Assembly (NCBI GenBank): GCA_018713405.1
Contig: DVOR01000095.1
Location: forward strand, 1 to 13,531
Length of the DNA stretch: 13,531 nt
Reading direction: 5' to 3'
Source: Candidatus Spyradenecus faecavium
Lineage (GTDB): Bacteria > Verrucomicrobiota > Kiritimatiellia > RFP12 > DVOR01
Shown: positions 1 to 8,382 of the stretch, piece after piece
Numbering within the stretch: position 1 is the first letter of the stretch
Layout of the letters: the number at the start of each line of letters is the position of its first letter
Program-made: the position numbers and the translations under genes
Notes under the pieces: generated by a model
What the model saw: the letters and a program-made list of their open reading frames with translations, nothing else
Told to the model about the DNA's origin: nothing
Database searches by the model: none

Positions 1-309
1 CCCCCCGCCGCAGCAGGTGAGGAGGACGGCCAGGCGGGGCGAGCCCACCTGGGCCAGGATCTGCCCGGCGTCGTCGCGGAAGGCGCCCGCGCCGAGGGAG
101 TGCGCCCCGCCGGTGCCGCGGCCGGAAAGCCGCTTGGCGCCGAAGACGGAGGTGGCGACGCCGACGACGGGCGTGATGGCCTGGAGCGTGGCGTCGTCGG
201 TGTCCAGGATGAGGGCGCGCAGGGGCGCCTCGGCGCGCTCGGCCACGCGGCGGGCGATGGACGCGGCCGCGCCGCCAAGGGAAATGAGCAGGAGGTCTTC
301 GGTTTCCAT
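1..309 (-). CDS. ftsZ: FtsZ-like cell division GTPase, N-terminal part, cut by window edge
   Basis: FtsZ polymerises with GTP into the mid-cell division ring. Only the first 103 codons are inside the window; the frame is open to base 1. It starts with ATG at 309, six bases past the ftsA stop, with AGAGG inside the end of ftsA as a possible ribosome site. Visible features in FtsZ order are an N-terminal beta strand and glycine loop (ISLGGAAASIARR, residues 9-21), a DTDDATLQ segment (36-43) where FtsZ has NTDxQAL, and GRGTGGAHSLG (63-73) where FtsZ has GLGAGGxPxxG. It then has LLTCCGGG (96-103), where FtsZ reads FVTAGMGGGTG, right at the edge. The first loop lacks the usual GGGGxN run and the last has CC in place of the usual AGM, so the protein is divergent. 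Position after ftsA in a dcw cluster supports FtsZ. A tubulin/FtsZ-like paralogue is the alternative. Confidence 0.78.
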   Translation of the reverse strand, partial: METEDLLLISLGGAAASIARRVAERAEAPLRALILDTDDATLQAITPVVGVATSVFGAKRLSGRGTGGAHSLGAGAFRDDAGQILAQVGSPRLAVLLTCCGGG

Positions 310-315
310 GGGGGG

Positions 316-1509
316 TCAGCCTCTGAGGAAGGCGCGGAAGCGGGAGAGGAGGGAGGGCCGGCGGTCCTCCTGCGCCAGGGTGCGGCAGCGCGAGTTGAGC
401 AGGCCGACGGCGGTGGCGTGGCGGTACGGCTCGTCCATCATGTCGGGCGGGAGCTTGGCGACGTTGCACGGGATGCCCAGGACGCACGGCAGGCCGAAGA
501 TGGCCGAGGCCTGCTCGGTGATGAGGGGCAGGGCCGCCGTGCCGCCGGTGAGGTGGATGGCCCCGCGGATGTGAGGGAGCACGTCGCGCAGCCGCTCGGC
601 CAGGATGCGGAAGGTCTCGTCGATGCGCTCGGTCACGATGGTCTGGATGGCGTGGACGGAGAGGGAGCGCTCGCTGGTGGCGAAGGTGGTGCGCAACGCG
701 TAGCGGTCCTTGGCGAGGTCGGACTGGATCTGCGCGGCGCCGCGGGCGAGCTTGACCTCCTCGGCCTGCGCCTGGGAGATCTGGAAGGCCAGGGCGATGT
801 CGTTGGTCAGGTGCGAGCCGCCGACGGCCAGGTTGCCCGCCGCCGCGACGACGTTGTTGCAGATGGCGATGTAGTCCACCGTGCCGGCGCCGAAGTCCAG
901 CACCAGGGCGCCGTCGTTGCGCGCCTTGGCGTCGAGCACCGCCTCGGAGGCCGCGTACCCGGAGAAGGCGGTGTCCATCAGGCGCAGGCCCGCGTGGTGG
1001 ACCGCGGAGGTCAGCGCGTCGAGCGCCGTCCGCGGCACCGAGATCTCGAGGATGTTCGCCACCAGCTCCGAGCCTGTCATGCCCAGGGGCGTGCCCACGG
1101 GCTGGCCGTTGACCTCATACTTCTGCCGGAAGCGTTGCAACACCAGGTCCGTCGAGTCGTCGGCCTCGACGGACTGCGCGTTCTCCTCCGCGGCGTCGAC
1201 GTTGTCCTGGTCGATGGCGTGGCCCGGCATCAGCAGGGTCTGCCCCGAGCGCACGGCGGCCGTGAGCCCGAAGCAGGAGATGGCGGCCGAGACGTCCGCC
1301 AGGTCGATGCGAAAGCGCCGGTCCATGTCGTCGCGCACCTTGCGGATGCCGGCGGCCACGGCGTTGATGTCGCGGATGAAGCCCTTGCGCACGCCGTTGG
1401 TCTCGGTCTCGGTGCGGGCGACGACGGTGAGGGTCTCGCCGTCGAACTCCCCCGCCACGAGGCTCGTGGTCTGCGTGCCGATGTCCAATGCACCCAAAAG
1501 CATGTTCAT
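316..1509 (-). CDS. ftsA: Cell division protein FtsA
   Basis: FtsA is the actin-fold ATPase that anchors FtsZ filaments to the inner membrane and recruits later divisome proteins. The 397-residue product has the usual length. Motifs in order are phosphate loop 1 ALDIGTQTTS (7-16), GVRKGFIRDI (39-48) of the family N-terminus, phosphate loop 2 VLDFGAGTVDY (203-213), VGGSHLTNDIA (229-239), and the adenosine loop HLTGGTAALP (319-328). ATAVGLL (365-371) follows near the C-terminus. The last residues, about 385-397 (PSLLSRFRAFLRG), form a basic amphipathic helix that fits the membrane-targeting sequence of FtsA. The start at 1509 has AGGAG about ten bases upstream; a second Met two codons in is possible. 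It lies 19 bases after ftsQ and six before the ftsZ-like gene, so the three are probably co-transcribed. Confidence 0.95.
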   Translation of the reverse strand: MNMLLGALDIGTQTTSLVAGEFDGETLTVVARTETETNGVRKGFIRDINAVAAGIRKVRDDMDRRFRIDLADVSAAISCFGLTAAVRSGQTLLMPGHAIDQDNVDAAEENAQSVEADDSTDLVLQRFRQKYEVNGQPVGTPLGMTGSELVANILEISVPRTALDALTSAVHHAGLRLMDTAFSGYAASEAVLDAKARNDGALVLDFGAGTVDYIAICNNVVAAAGNLAVGGSHLTNDIALAFQISQAQAEEVKLARGAAQIQSDLAKDRYALRTTFATSERSLSVHAIQTIVTERIDETFRILAERLRDVLPHIRGAIHLTGGTAALPLITEQASAIFGLPCVLGIPCNVAKLPPDMMDEPYRHATAVGLLNSRCRTLAQEDRRPSLLSRFRAFLRG

Positions 1510-1528
1510 GGTGCGGTCGCTCCTATGG

Positions 1529-2431
1529 TCAGTCCGAGACGGCGATTTCGCCCGTCAGCGCGTTCACGCGGCGTTTGCCGGCCAGGTCGGGGTTGCCCAA
1601 CGCCAGCGCCACGCGGCGCAGGCGGCCCAGCATGGCCTCGCGCTCCCGCCCGCGTGCCTCCTCGCCGGCCCGGCCCACGTCCATCCCCATGCCCGGCCAG
1701 GCGATGATCACCTCGCGCCCATCGGCCAGGCGCACGGAGAGCCCGTCGTCCACGTCGTAGGCGTTCGGCAGCAGATCCACGTCGCGCACGGCGCTGGGCA
1801 GGGGCGTGGGCCCCGTCGCCGCCGCCGCGATCAACCGCAGCATACAGCGGTACTTCGCCGGCATCCGCGTGCCCGGCTCGTAGTCGCGCATCCCGTCCCA
1901 GCCCGCCACCGTCGGCAACGCCCCCGGCGTGTTCGGCAACGGCGGGAAGCACATCCCCTCGGCGTCCACCACCAGCGGCGTCCCCCGCAGGCGCGCCACC
2001 GGCTCACGCTCGCGCACGTGCAGCTCCACCGTCCCCCGGCCCGGGCGGTACGTCATCTCCGCCGCGCTGAAATAGGGCGACTGCCGCAGGCGCTCCACGA
2101 TCTTCGCGCGCACCAGCCCAAACCCGTTCTCCGGCTCCGTCAGCCCGAAGACCCCCTCCAGCATCGTCTTGCGCACGAACTGCTCCGTCACGTCCGCCGT
2201 GCACCCCGTGATCGCGATGTTGCGCGGGTCCACCAAAAAGGTCTCGCTGCCCTGCAGATACCCATCCGTCAGCCGCAGGAACCCCCAGACCGCCGCCAAG
2301 GCCGCCACGAGCGGCACCGCCACCCGCAACGCCGTCGGCGCCGCCTTCAGCAACGCCTCGCCCACCTTCGAGAGGAAGGTCGGCTTGGCCGGCTGCCGCG
2401 GGCTGCGTTTCGTGCGCTTGGGCTTAGCCAT
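1529..2431 (-). CDS. ftsQ: Cell division protein FtsQ (POTRA domain, single membrane pass)
   Basis: FtsQ/DivIB is a bitopic inner-membrane protein that links early and late divisome parts through its periplasmic domain. The 300-residue product has a very basic cytoplasmic tail (1-18, KPKRTKRSPR), one hydrophobic segment at about 35-54, and a periplasmic POTRA-like region at about 66-140. That region carries the NIAITGC strand, ERLRQSPYFSAAEM helix and strand, and VELHVREREPVARL. After it comes LVVDAEGMCFP (153-163), the usual 'own-strand' segment of FtsQ. The start ATG overlaps the ddl stop by eight bases (ATGGCTAA), which implies translational coupling. FtsQ is poorly conserved in sequence, so the call rests on architecture plus position between ddl and ftsA. 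Confidence 0.9.
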   Translation of the reverse strand: MAKPKRTKRSPRQPAKPTFLSKVGEALLKAAPTALRVAVPLVAALAAVWGFLRLTDGYLQGSETFLVDPRNIAITGCTADVTEQFVRKTMLEGVFGLTEPENGFGLVRAKIVERLRQSPYFSAAEMTYRPGRGTVELHVREREPVARLRGTPLVVDAEGMCFPPLPNTPGALPTVAGWDGMRDYEPGTRMPAKYRCMLRLIAAAATGPTPLPSAVRDVDLLPNAYDVDDGLSVRLADGREVIIAWPGMGMDVGRAGEEARGREREAMLGRLRRVALALGNPDLAGKRRVNALTGEIAVSD

Positions 2432-3320
2432 GGCGCGCGGCCTCGATCAACCGTGCGCACAGCGCGGGGAAGGGGATGCCCGCGCGCGCCGCCGCGTCCG
2501 GCAACAGGCTCGTCTCCGTGCAGCCCGGCGCCGTGTTCACCTCCAGCGTATAGAGCGCCCCCTCCGGCGACAGGCGGAAATCCACCCGCACCGCCCCGCG
2601 GCACCCCGTCGCCCGCGCCGCCAAGACGGCCAGCCGCTGCGCTTCCCGCGTCGTTGCGTCCTCCGGCGGGTAGACGTGCCGCGACACCCCCGGCGCATAC
2701 TTCGCGTGATAGTCATACCACCCGTTCGGCGCCACGATCTCAAGCACCGGCAACGCCTCGTCGCCGACCACCCCAACCGCCAGCTCGCGCCCCGGCACGA
2801 ACCGCTCCACCAGCGCCTCGCCCTGCGCGTCCTGCGCCGCCGCCAGACGCACGGCCTCGGGCCACTGCCCCGCCTCCGTCACCTTCGAGAGTCCGACGCT
2901 CGAGCCGTCTCGCGGCGGCTTCACCACCACCGGCAACGGGAAGGGCGGCGGGAACGCCGCCGCCGCGGCCGTCACCACCGCGCCCTCCGGCGTCGGCACC
3001 CCCGCCTTCCGGAGGACCGCCTTCGTCGCCGGCTTGTCCATGCACAGGCGGCTCGCCGCCGCCCCCGGCCCCGTGTAAGGCAACCCCGCCGCGTCCAAAT
3101 CGGCCTGGATGCCGCCACCCTCGCCGTAGCCCCCATGCAACGCGATGAAGACCGCGTCCACGTCGCGCGGCACCTCGTCGATGGCGTCCCGCGTCAACCG
3201 CGCCTCCACCACGTCATATCCCGCCTCACGCAACGCCGCGGCCACCGCCGCGCCCGACCGCAACGACACCTCCGCCTCATGGCTCGTGCCGCCCATTGCC
3301 ACTGCTATCCGCTTCTTCAT
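2424..3320 (-). CDS. ddl: D-alanine--D-alanine ligase
   Basis: This ATP-grasp enzyme joins two D-alanines in the cytoplasm to give the dipeptide end of the peptidoglycan precursor. The 298-residue product is full length for DdlB-type enzymes. Visible motifs are GGTSHEAEVSLRSG (10-23) with the substrate Glu at 15, HGGYGEGGGIQADL (62-75), LPYTGPG (80-86), and MDKPATK (94-100). VVVKPPRDGSSVGLSKV (131-147) forms the ATP and omega-loop region. YDYHAKY (202-208) has the Tyr linked to D-Ala rather than D-lactate specificity. The metal and product site is Asp247 in VRVDF, then EVNTAPGCTETSLLP (260-274). GEGGG replaces the more common GEDG. The start at 3320 is preceded by GAGGA about ten bases upstream and by its own promoter; ftsQ overlaps the end by eight bases. 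Confidence 0.96.
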   Translation of the reverse strand: MKKRIAVAMGGTSHEAEVSLRSGAAVAAALREAGYDVVEARLTRDAIDEVPRDVDAVFIALHGGYGEGGGIQADLDAAGLPYTGPGAAASRLCMDKPATKAVLRKAGVPTPEGAVVTAAAAAFPPPFPLPVVVKPPRDGSSVGLSKVTEAGQWPEAVRLAAAQDAQGEALVERFVPGRELAVGVVGDEALPVLEIVAPNGWYDYHAKYAPGVSRHVYPPEDATTREAQRLAVLAARATGCRGAVRVDFRLSPEGALYTLEVNTAPGCTETSLLPDAAARAGIPFPALCARLIEAARHG

Positions 3321-3344
3321 CCTGGGAATCCTCGCAAAACCCGA

Positions 3345-3446
3345 CTATTCTACCACATTCCCCGCCCCCGCTTCACCCCGCCCGCAGGATTGCGGGTTCT
3401 TCGTCAAAAAGAGTGGGTGAGGCGGGGTGGGAATGTGGTATAGTAG
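3345..3446. promoter_or_regulatory. Divergent mirror-image promoter region for ddl and the GH2 gene
   Basis: The gap between two divergently read genes is an imperfect inverted repeat. Its outer arms, 3345-3378 and about 3414-3446, contain the same block read outward on each strand. On the plus strand TGTGGTATAGTAG puts a -10 box TATAGT at 3439-3444, about 24 bases before the GH2 start. On the minus strand TGTGGTAGAATAG puts TAGAAT at 3347-3352, about 27 bases before ddl. Both have an extended -10 TG, and neither has a good -35 box. A six-base-pair hairpin (CCCGCA/TGCGGG, 3381-3396) lies near the centre. Promoter function is inferred from sequence. Confidence 0.6.
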
Positions 3447-3467
3447 GGAATTGAAAGGATGGTGCCC

Positions 3468-6400
3468 ATGAAGAGTACGATGCTTGCGGTTGTCGGGTGT
3501 TTGGCGTTGTCGGCTTTCGCCGCGCCGCCGACGGTTGATTTGTCCGGGACGTGGCAGGTGGCGCTGGGCGACGCGAAGCCCGCGCCGGTGACGTTGCCGG
3601 GGACGTTGGGCGACGCGGGGCTGGGCCCGGTCGCGGAGAAGGCTGTCTACGGCGCGCTTACGCCGCGGCATCAGTATGTGGGCCCGGCCACCTATTCGCG
3701 GACCTTCACGGTGACGCCGGGGATGACGGGCGATTATGAGCTGTTCCTGGAGCGCGTGATGTGGAAGAGCACGGCGGCGCTCGACGGCACGCCGCTGGGC
3801 GAGTGCGACTCGCTGGCGACGCCGCACGTCTACACCGTGCCGGCGCGCTTGCTGACGCCCGGCGAGCACACGCTGACCCTGACGATCGACAATTCGCTCA
3901 TCCATCCCATCGGCGAGAAGAGCCACAGCTACGGCGATTCCATGCAGACGCGTTGGAACGGCGCCATCGGACAGCTGGAGCTCCGCCCGCGCAACCCGCT
4001 TCGCCAGGCGCGTGTCTTCGCGCCCTTCGGCGAGGAGGTGACGGTGCGCCTGCCCAAGCTGTCGCATCCCGTGAATGACGCCATTGAGGGTCTGCAGATT
4101 GAGGGCAAGCCCGTCGTGGCCGAGCTGGAGAACGTCCCGGCCGAGACGGTGAAGGCGACGGCCGACACCCTGGTGCTGCGCGTGCCGGGGGCGAAGCCGT
4201 GGAGCGAGTTCGACCCCAAGCTCTACACGCTGGTCCTGCGCTGGAACGGCCTGGAGCACCGCATCCGCTTCGGCTTCCGCTCCTTCGAGGCCAAGGGCAA
4301 CCGCCTGTACATGAACGGCCGTCCGCTCTTCGTGCGCGGCAACACGGAGAACTGCCACTTCCCGCTCACGGGCTATCCGGCGATGGACAAGGCCACGTGG
4401 CTGCGCATCTTCTCCATCCTGAAGGGGCAGGGCGTGAACCAGATCCGCTGCCACTCGTGGTCCGTGCCGCAGGCGGCCTTCGACGCGGCCGACGAGCTGG
4501 GCCTGCTGGTCTCGCCTGAGATCGTCTGGATCGACGCCAACTGGATGACGCGCGACCATAAGTACCTCAAGGGCATCGGCAAGGGCCCGAAGGACGTGGA
4601 CGACTTCATCCACAACGAGCTCTTCCGAATCCTCGACGCCTACGGCAACGCGCCCTCCTTCTTCTCCATGAGCGTGGGCAACGAGCTGGGCGCGGCGGAC
4701 TTCAACCTGCTGGGCAAGTGGATGAAGGAGTGCCGCAGCTACGACGGGCGCCACCTCTACGCCGCCTCGTCCGCGCGCCAGATCTCCTCGGGCGACGACT
4801 TCTACATCACGCACAACTACCCCGGCGTGGGCATGATGCGCGAGCGCCGCCGCGACGGCACGGATTGGGACTACGAGGACGTCTACCGCCGCACCAAGCT
4901 CCCCACCATCGCCCACGAGATCGGCCAGTGGCCCGTCTTCCCCAACTTCGACCGCGAGATCCCGAAGTACACCGGCATCCTCCGCCCCTGGAACCTGGAG
5001 AACCTCCGCGAGGACAGCGCCAAGGCCGGCGTCCTGCGCTTCAACGACGCCTACGCCCGCGCCTCGCTCATGACCAATCGCCTGATGTATAAAGACGAGA
5101 TCGAGAGCTTCCTGCGCACGCCCTCCTGCGCCGGCCTGCAGCTGCTCGGCGTGCAGGACTACTCCGGCCAGGGCGAGGCCCTCATCGGCTGGCTCGACTC
5201 CTTCTACGACGTGAAGCCCGGCGCCGAGCGCGCCGTCCCCGTGGGGGATTACTTCGCGCCCGTGGCCACGCTCGCCCGCTTCCAGAAGTACACCTGGCGC
5301 AGCGACGAGACCTTCACCGCCAAGCTCGTGGTCCACAACTACGGCCCCGAGCCGATTTCCGGCCCCTTCGCGTGGTCCATCCCCGCCCTCGGCCAGAGCG
5401 GCTCCTTCGGACAGACCGTCCAGCCCGGCGCCGTCCAGCAGGTGGGCACGATTTCCTGCACCCTCTCCAACCTCAAGGCCCCGGCCAAGATCGAGCTGAC
5501 CTTCGGCAAGAACAAGTGGCCGCTCTGGGTCTATCCCGCCGAGATCCCCGCCGACGTCCCCGCGGGCGTCACCTTCACCGACGACCCGGCCGAGGCCAAG
5601 GCCGCGCTCGCGAAGGGTGGCCGCGTCCTCTTCGACGCCCACGCCTGCCCCAACCCCAAGGCCACCGTCTTCTCCTCCTTCCGCCCCGTCTACTGGGGCA
5701 CCACGTGGTTCCCCGGCCAGCGGCAGACGACCCTCGGCATGGTGGTGCAGGACAAGAGCCCCGCCTTCGCCGCCTTCCCAACCGAGGATTGGCAGGATTG
5801 GCAGTGGCAGCACCTCGTCAACGGTGCCACCACCTTCCGCATCGCTGGCGCGGGTGAGGACTTCACGCCGCTGGCCATGCCGATCGTCGACTTCCACAAG
5901 CCCGCCCTGGCCGCGCTCCTCTTCGAGACCGCTGTCGGCCCCGGCAAGCTCCTCGTCTCCGGCGTCGACCTCTCCGCCAACCGCCCCGAGGCGCGTCAGC
6001 TCCGCCGCTCCCTGCTCGACTACGTCGCCTCCGACGCCTTCGCGCCCAAGGCTTCGCTCCCCGAGAAGGACCTCTGGGGCCTCTTCTACGACGCCCGCGC
6101 CAACCTCGCCCCGCGCCCCGCGGAGTACAAGGACGCCGTCGTCTACATCGAGTGCGCCGCCCTCCTGAACCGCCAGCACCAGGACACCCCCTGGGAGGCC
6201 AAGCGCGACCGCGCCGAGCTCGTCGCCGGCACCTATTCCATCACCGGCAAGGGCCTGCGCACCTGGGCCGACAAGGACGGCAAGTATTGGGTCGGCGACG
6301 ACCTGACCATCACCCTCAAGGACTGCTCCAACGTCCGCGGCAAGTTGCTCGTCCGCTTCCGCGACCCCAACGACAACGGCCGCACCGCCAAGGGCTCCTT

Positions 6401-6590
6401 CGACGGCAACCGCGCCTTCACCGTCCCCCGCCACGCCAAGGGCAAGGGCAACCCCGACGGCTCCTACTGGGTGACGCTGCCCGTGGACATGGAGGACTTC
6501 CTGGACGGCAAGCTGGAGCTCCGCATCCAGAAGACCTCCGGCCCCAACCTCATGATCGACCGCGTCATCGTCGTCCCCAACGAGGCCTGA
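3468..6590 (+). CDS. Secreted glycoside hydrolase, family 2 type (beta-galactosidase/glucuronidase-like)
   Basis: This exported enzyme probably removes a terminal sugar from a plant or host glycan by a retaining mechanism. Counting from the ATG at 3468 (1040 residues), residues 1-19 are a signal peptide ending SAFAA. A jelly-roll sugar-binding domain (about 24-175) follows, then an Ig-like domain (about 176-275) ending in FGFRSFEAKGNRLYMNG, then a TIM barrel (about 276-590). The likely acid/base is Glu406 in SVGNELG and the likely nucleophile Glu484 in IAHEIGQWP, a normal GH2 spacing. The NxxNCHFPLTGYP and IRCHSWSVPQAAFDAADELG stretches resemble large uncharacterised GH2 enzymes of polysaccharide-degrading bacteria. 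The C-terminal 450 residues are beta-rich and unassigned. AAAGGA sits eight bases before 3468, whereas an in-frame ATG at 3459 would overlap that site, so 3468 is preferred. The substrate cannot be read from the sequence. Confidence 0.85.
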   Translation: MKSTMLAVVGCLALSAFAAPPTVDLSGTWQVALGDAKPAPVTLPGTLGDAGLGPVAEKAVYGALTPRHQYVGPATYSRTFTVTPGMTGDYELFLERVMWKSTAALDGTPLGECDSLATPHVYTVPARLLTPGEHTLTLTIDNSLIHPIGEKSHSYGDSMQTRWNGAIGQLELRPRNPLRQARVFAPFGEEVTVRLPKLSHPVNDAIEGLQIEGKPVVAELENVPAETVKATADTLVLRVPGAKPWSEFDPKLYTLVLRWNGLEHRIRFGFRSFEAKGNRLYMNGRPLFVRGNTENCHFPLTGYPAMDKATWLRIFSILKGQGVNQIRCHSWSVPQAAFDAADELGLLVSPEIVWIDANWMTRDHKYLKGIGKGPKDVDDFIHNELFRILDAYGNAPSFFSMSVGNELGAADFNLLGKWMKECRSYDGRHLYAASSARQISSGDDFYITHNYPGVGMMRERRRDGTDWDYEDVYRRTKLPTIAHEIGQWPVFPNFDREIPKYTGILRPWNLENLREDSAKAGVLRFNDAYARASLMTNRLMYKDEIESFLRTPSCAGLQLLGVQDYSGQGEALIGWLDSFYDVKPGAERAVPVGDYFAPVATLARFQKYTWRSDETFTAKLVVHNYGPEPISGPFAWSIPALGQSGSFGQTVQPGAVQQVGTISCTLSNLKAPAKIELTFGKNKWPLWVYPAEIPADVPAGVTFTDDPAEAKAALAKGGRVLFDAHACPNPKATVFSSFRPVYWGTTWFPGQRQTTLGMVVQDKSPAFAAFPTEDWQDWQWQHLVNGATTFRIAGAGEDFTPLAMPIVDFHKPALAALLFETAVGPGKLLVSGVDLSANRPEARQLRRSLLDYVASDAFAPKASLPEKDLWGLFYDARANLAPRPAEYKDAVVYIECAALLNRQHQDTPWEAKRDRAELVAGTYSITGKGLRTWADKDGKYWVGDDLTITLKDCSNVRGKLLVRFRDPNDNGRTAKGSFDGNRAFTVPRHAKGKGNPDGSYWVTLPVDMEDFLDGKLELRIQKTSGPNLMIDRVIVVPNEA

Positions 6591-6595
6591 GGCCC

Positions 6596-6610
6596 GGCGC
6601 GTCGCGCGCC
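6596..6610. other. Small GC hairpin after the GH2 stop
   Basis: GGCGCG and CGCGCC pair around a TCG loop five bases after the GH2 stop codon. It has no T tract and is probably an accessory stem in front of the main terminator. Confidence 0.35.
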
Positions 6611-6621
6611 GCCCCGTCAAA

Positions 6622-6659
6622 AAACGAGGCCCCCGGCACTCCCGCCGGGGGCCTCGTTT
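6622..6659. terminator. Bidirectional intrinsic terminator between GH2 gene and queD
   Basis: A perfect 16-base-pair stem (AAACGAGGCCCCCGGC with GCCGGGGGCCTCGTTT) closes a six-base loop. Extra A residues at 6619-6621 extend the run so that transcripts from the minus strand end in six Ts. Plus-strand transcripts end in only TTT before a C. It lies 31 bases after the GH2 stop and 17 bases after the queD stop, so it can serve both converging units, probably better for queD. Confidence 0.88.
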
Positions 6660-6676
6660 CGTATCCGCCTGTCAGG

Positions 6677-7099
6677 TCAGGCGCGATAGGTGGCGACGGA
6701 TTCCGGCGTCTCGCTGACGGAGACGGCGACAACGGGGAGGCCGCGGCCCTTCAGCTTGTGGAAGAAGTGCGCCGCCAGGCACTCGGAGGTGCTGCGGTGC
6801 GGCAGGTCGTAGACGCGCAGGCCGTGGCGGCGGAGCGTCGCCGCGATGTCGCGCTCGACCTCGGACTGCGTGTCGCACAGGAAGGCGTGGTCGCACGGGC
6901 CGACGATCTCCTCGTTGAGGACGGCCTTGAGCTCCTTGAAGTCCATCACCATGTCCTCGGGCTGGCCGGCGAGCGGCGGGACGTTGCCCAGCTCGACGGT
7001 GACGCGGTAGGTGTGGCCGTGGAGGTTGCGGCACTGGCCGCCGTGTCCGGTGAGGAGGTGGGCGGCGTCGAAGGTGACGGTCTTGGCGACGGTGAGCAT
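6677..7099 (-). CDS. queD: 6-carboxy-5,6,7,8-tetrahydropterin synthase (QueD)
   Basis: QueD is a zinc enzyme that turns dihydroneopterin triphosphate into 6-carboxytetrahydropterin, an early step to the queuosine tRNA base. The 140-residue product carries the zinc histidines His14 (FDAAHLL), His27 and His29 (LHGH), and the catalytic Cys23 in CRNLHGHTY, which marks the QueD/PTPS fold. It also has VMDFKELK (51-58), the CDHAFL pair (Asp70, His71), STSE with the substrate-binding Glu106, and Glu130 in SETPESVATY. The start at 7099 has AAAGGA upstream, 11 bases after the stop of the RhlE-like gene, so it is the last gene of the helicase operon. The other enzymes of the pathway are not in the window. 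A true PTPS is less likely given the CxxxHGH spacing. Confidence 0.93.
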   Translation of the reverse strand: MLTVAKTVTFDAAHLLTGHGGQCRNLHGHTYRVTVELGNVPPLAGQPEDMVMDFKELKAVLNEEIVGPCDHAFLCDTQSEVERDIAATLRRHGLRVYDLPHRSTSECLAAHFFHKLKGRGLPVVAVSVSETPESVATYRA

Positions 7100-7110
7100 G
7101 GCGGTTCCTT

Positions 7111-8374
<1,264 letters not shown>

Positions 8375-8382
<8 letters not shown>

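Noticed and set aside
881..3443. Long plus-strand frames over ddl, ftsQ and ftsA
   Set aside because: They are Arg/Pro/Ala-rich shadows of well-recognised minus-strand genes and lack ribosome sites or family motifs.
3345..6620. A 1091-codon open frame on the minus strand antisense to the whole GH2 gene
   Set aside because: It mirrors the GH2 codons in a GC-rich gene, has low-complexity Gly/Val/Glu/Ala content with no motifs, and runs through the terminator and promoter region. The plus-strand frame has a signal peptide and catalytic motifs.
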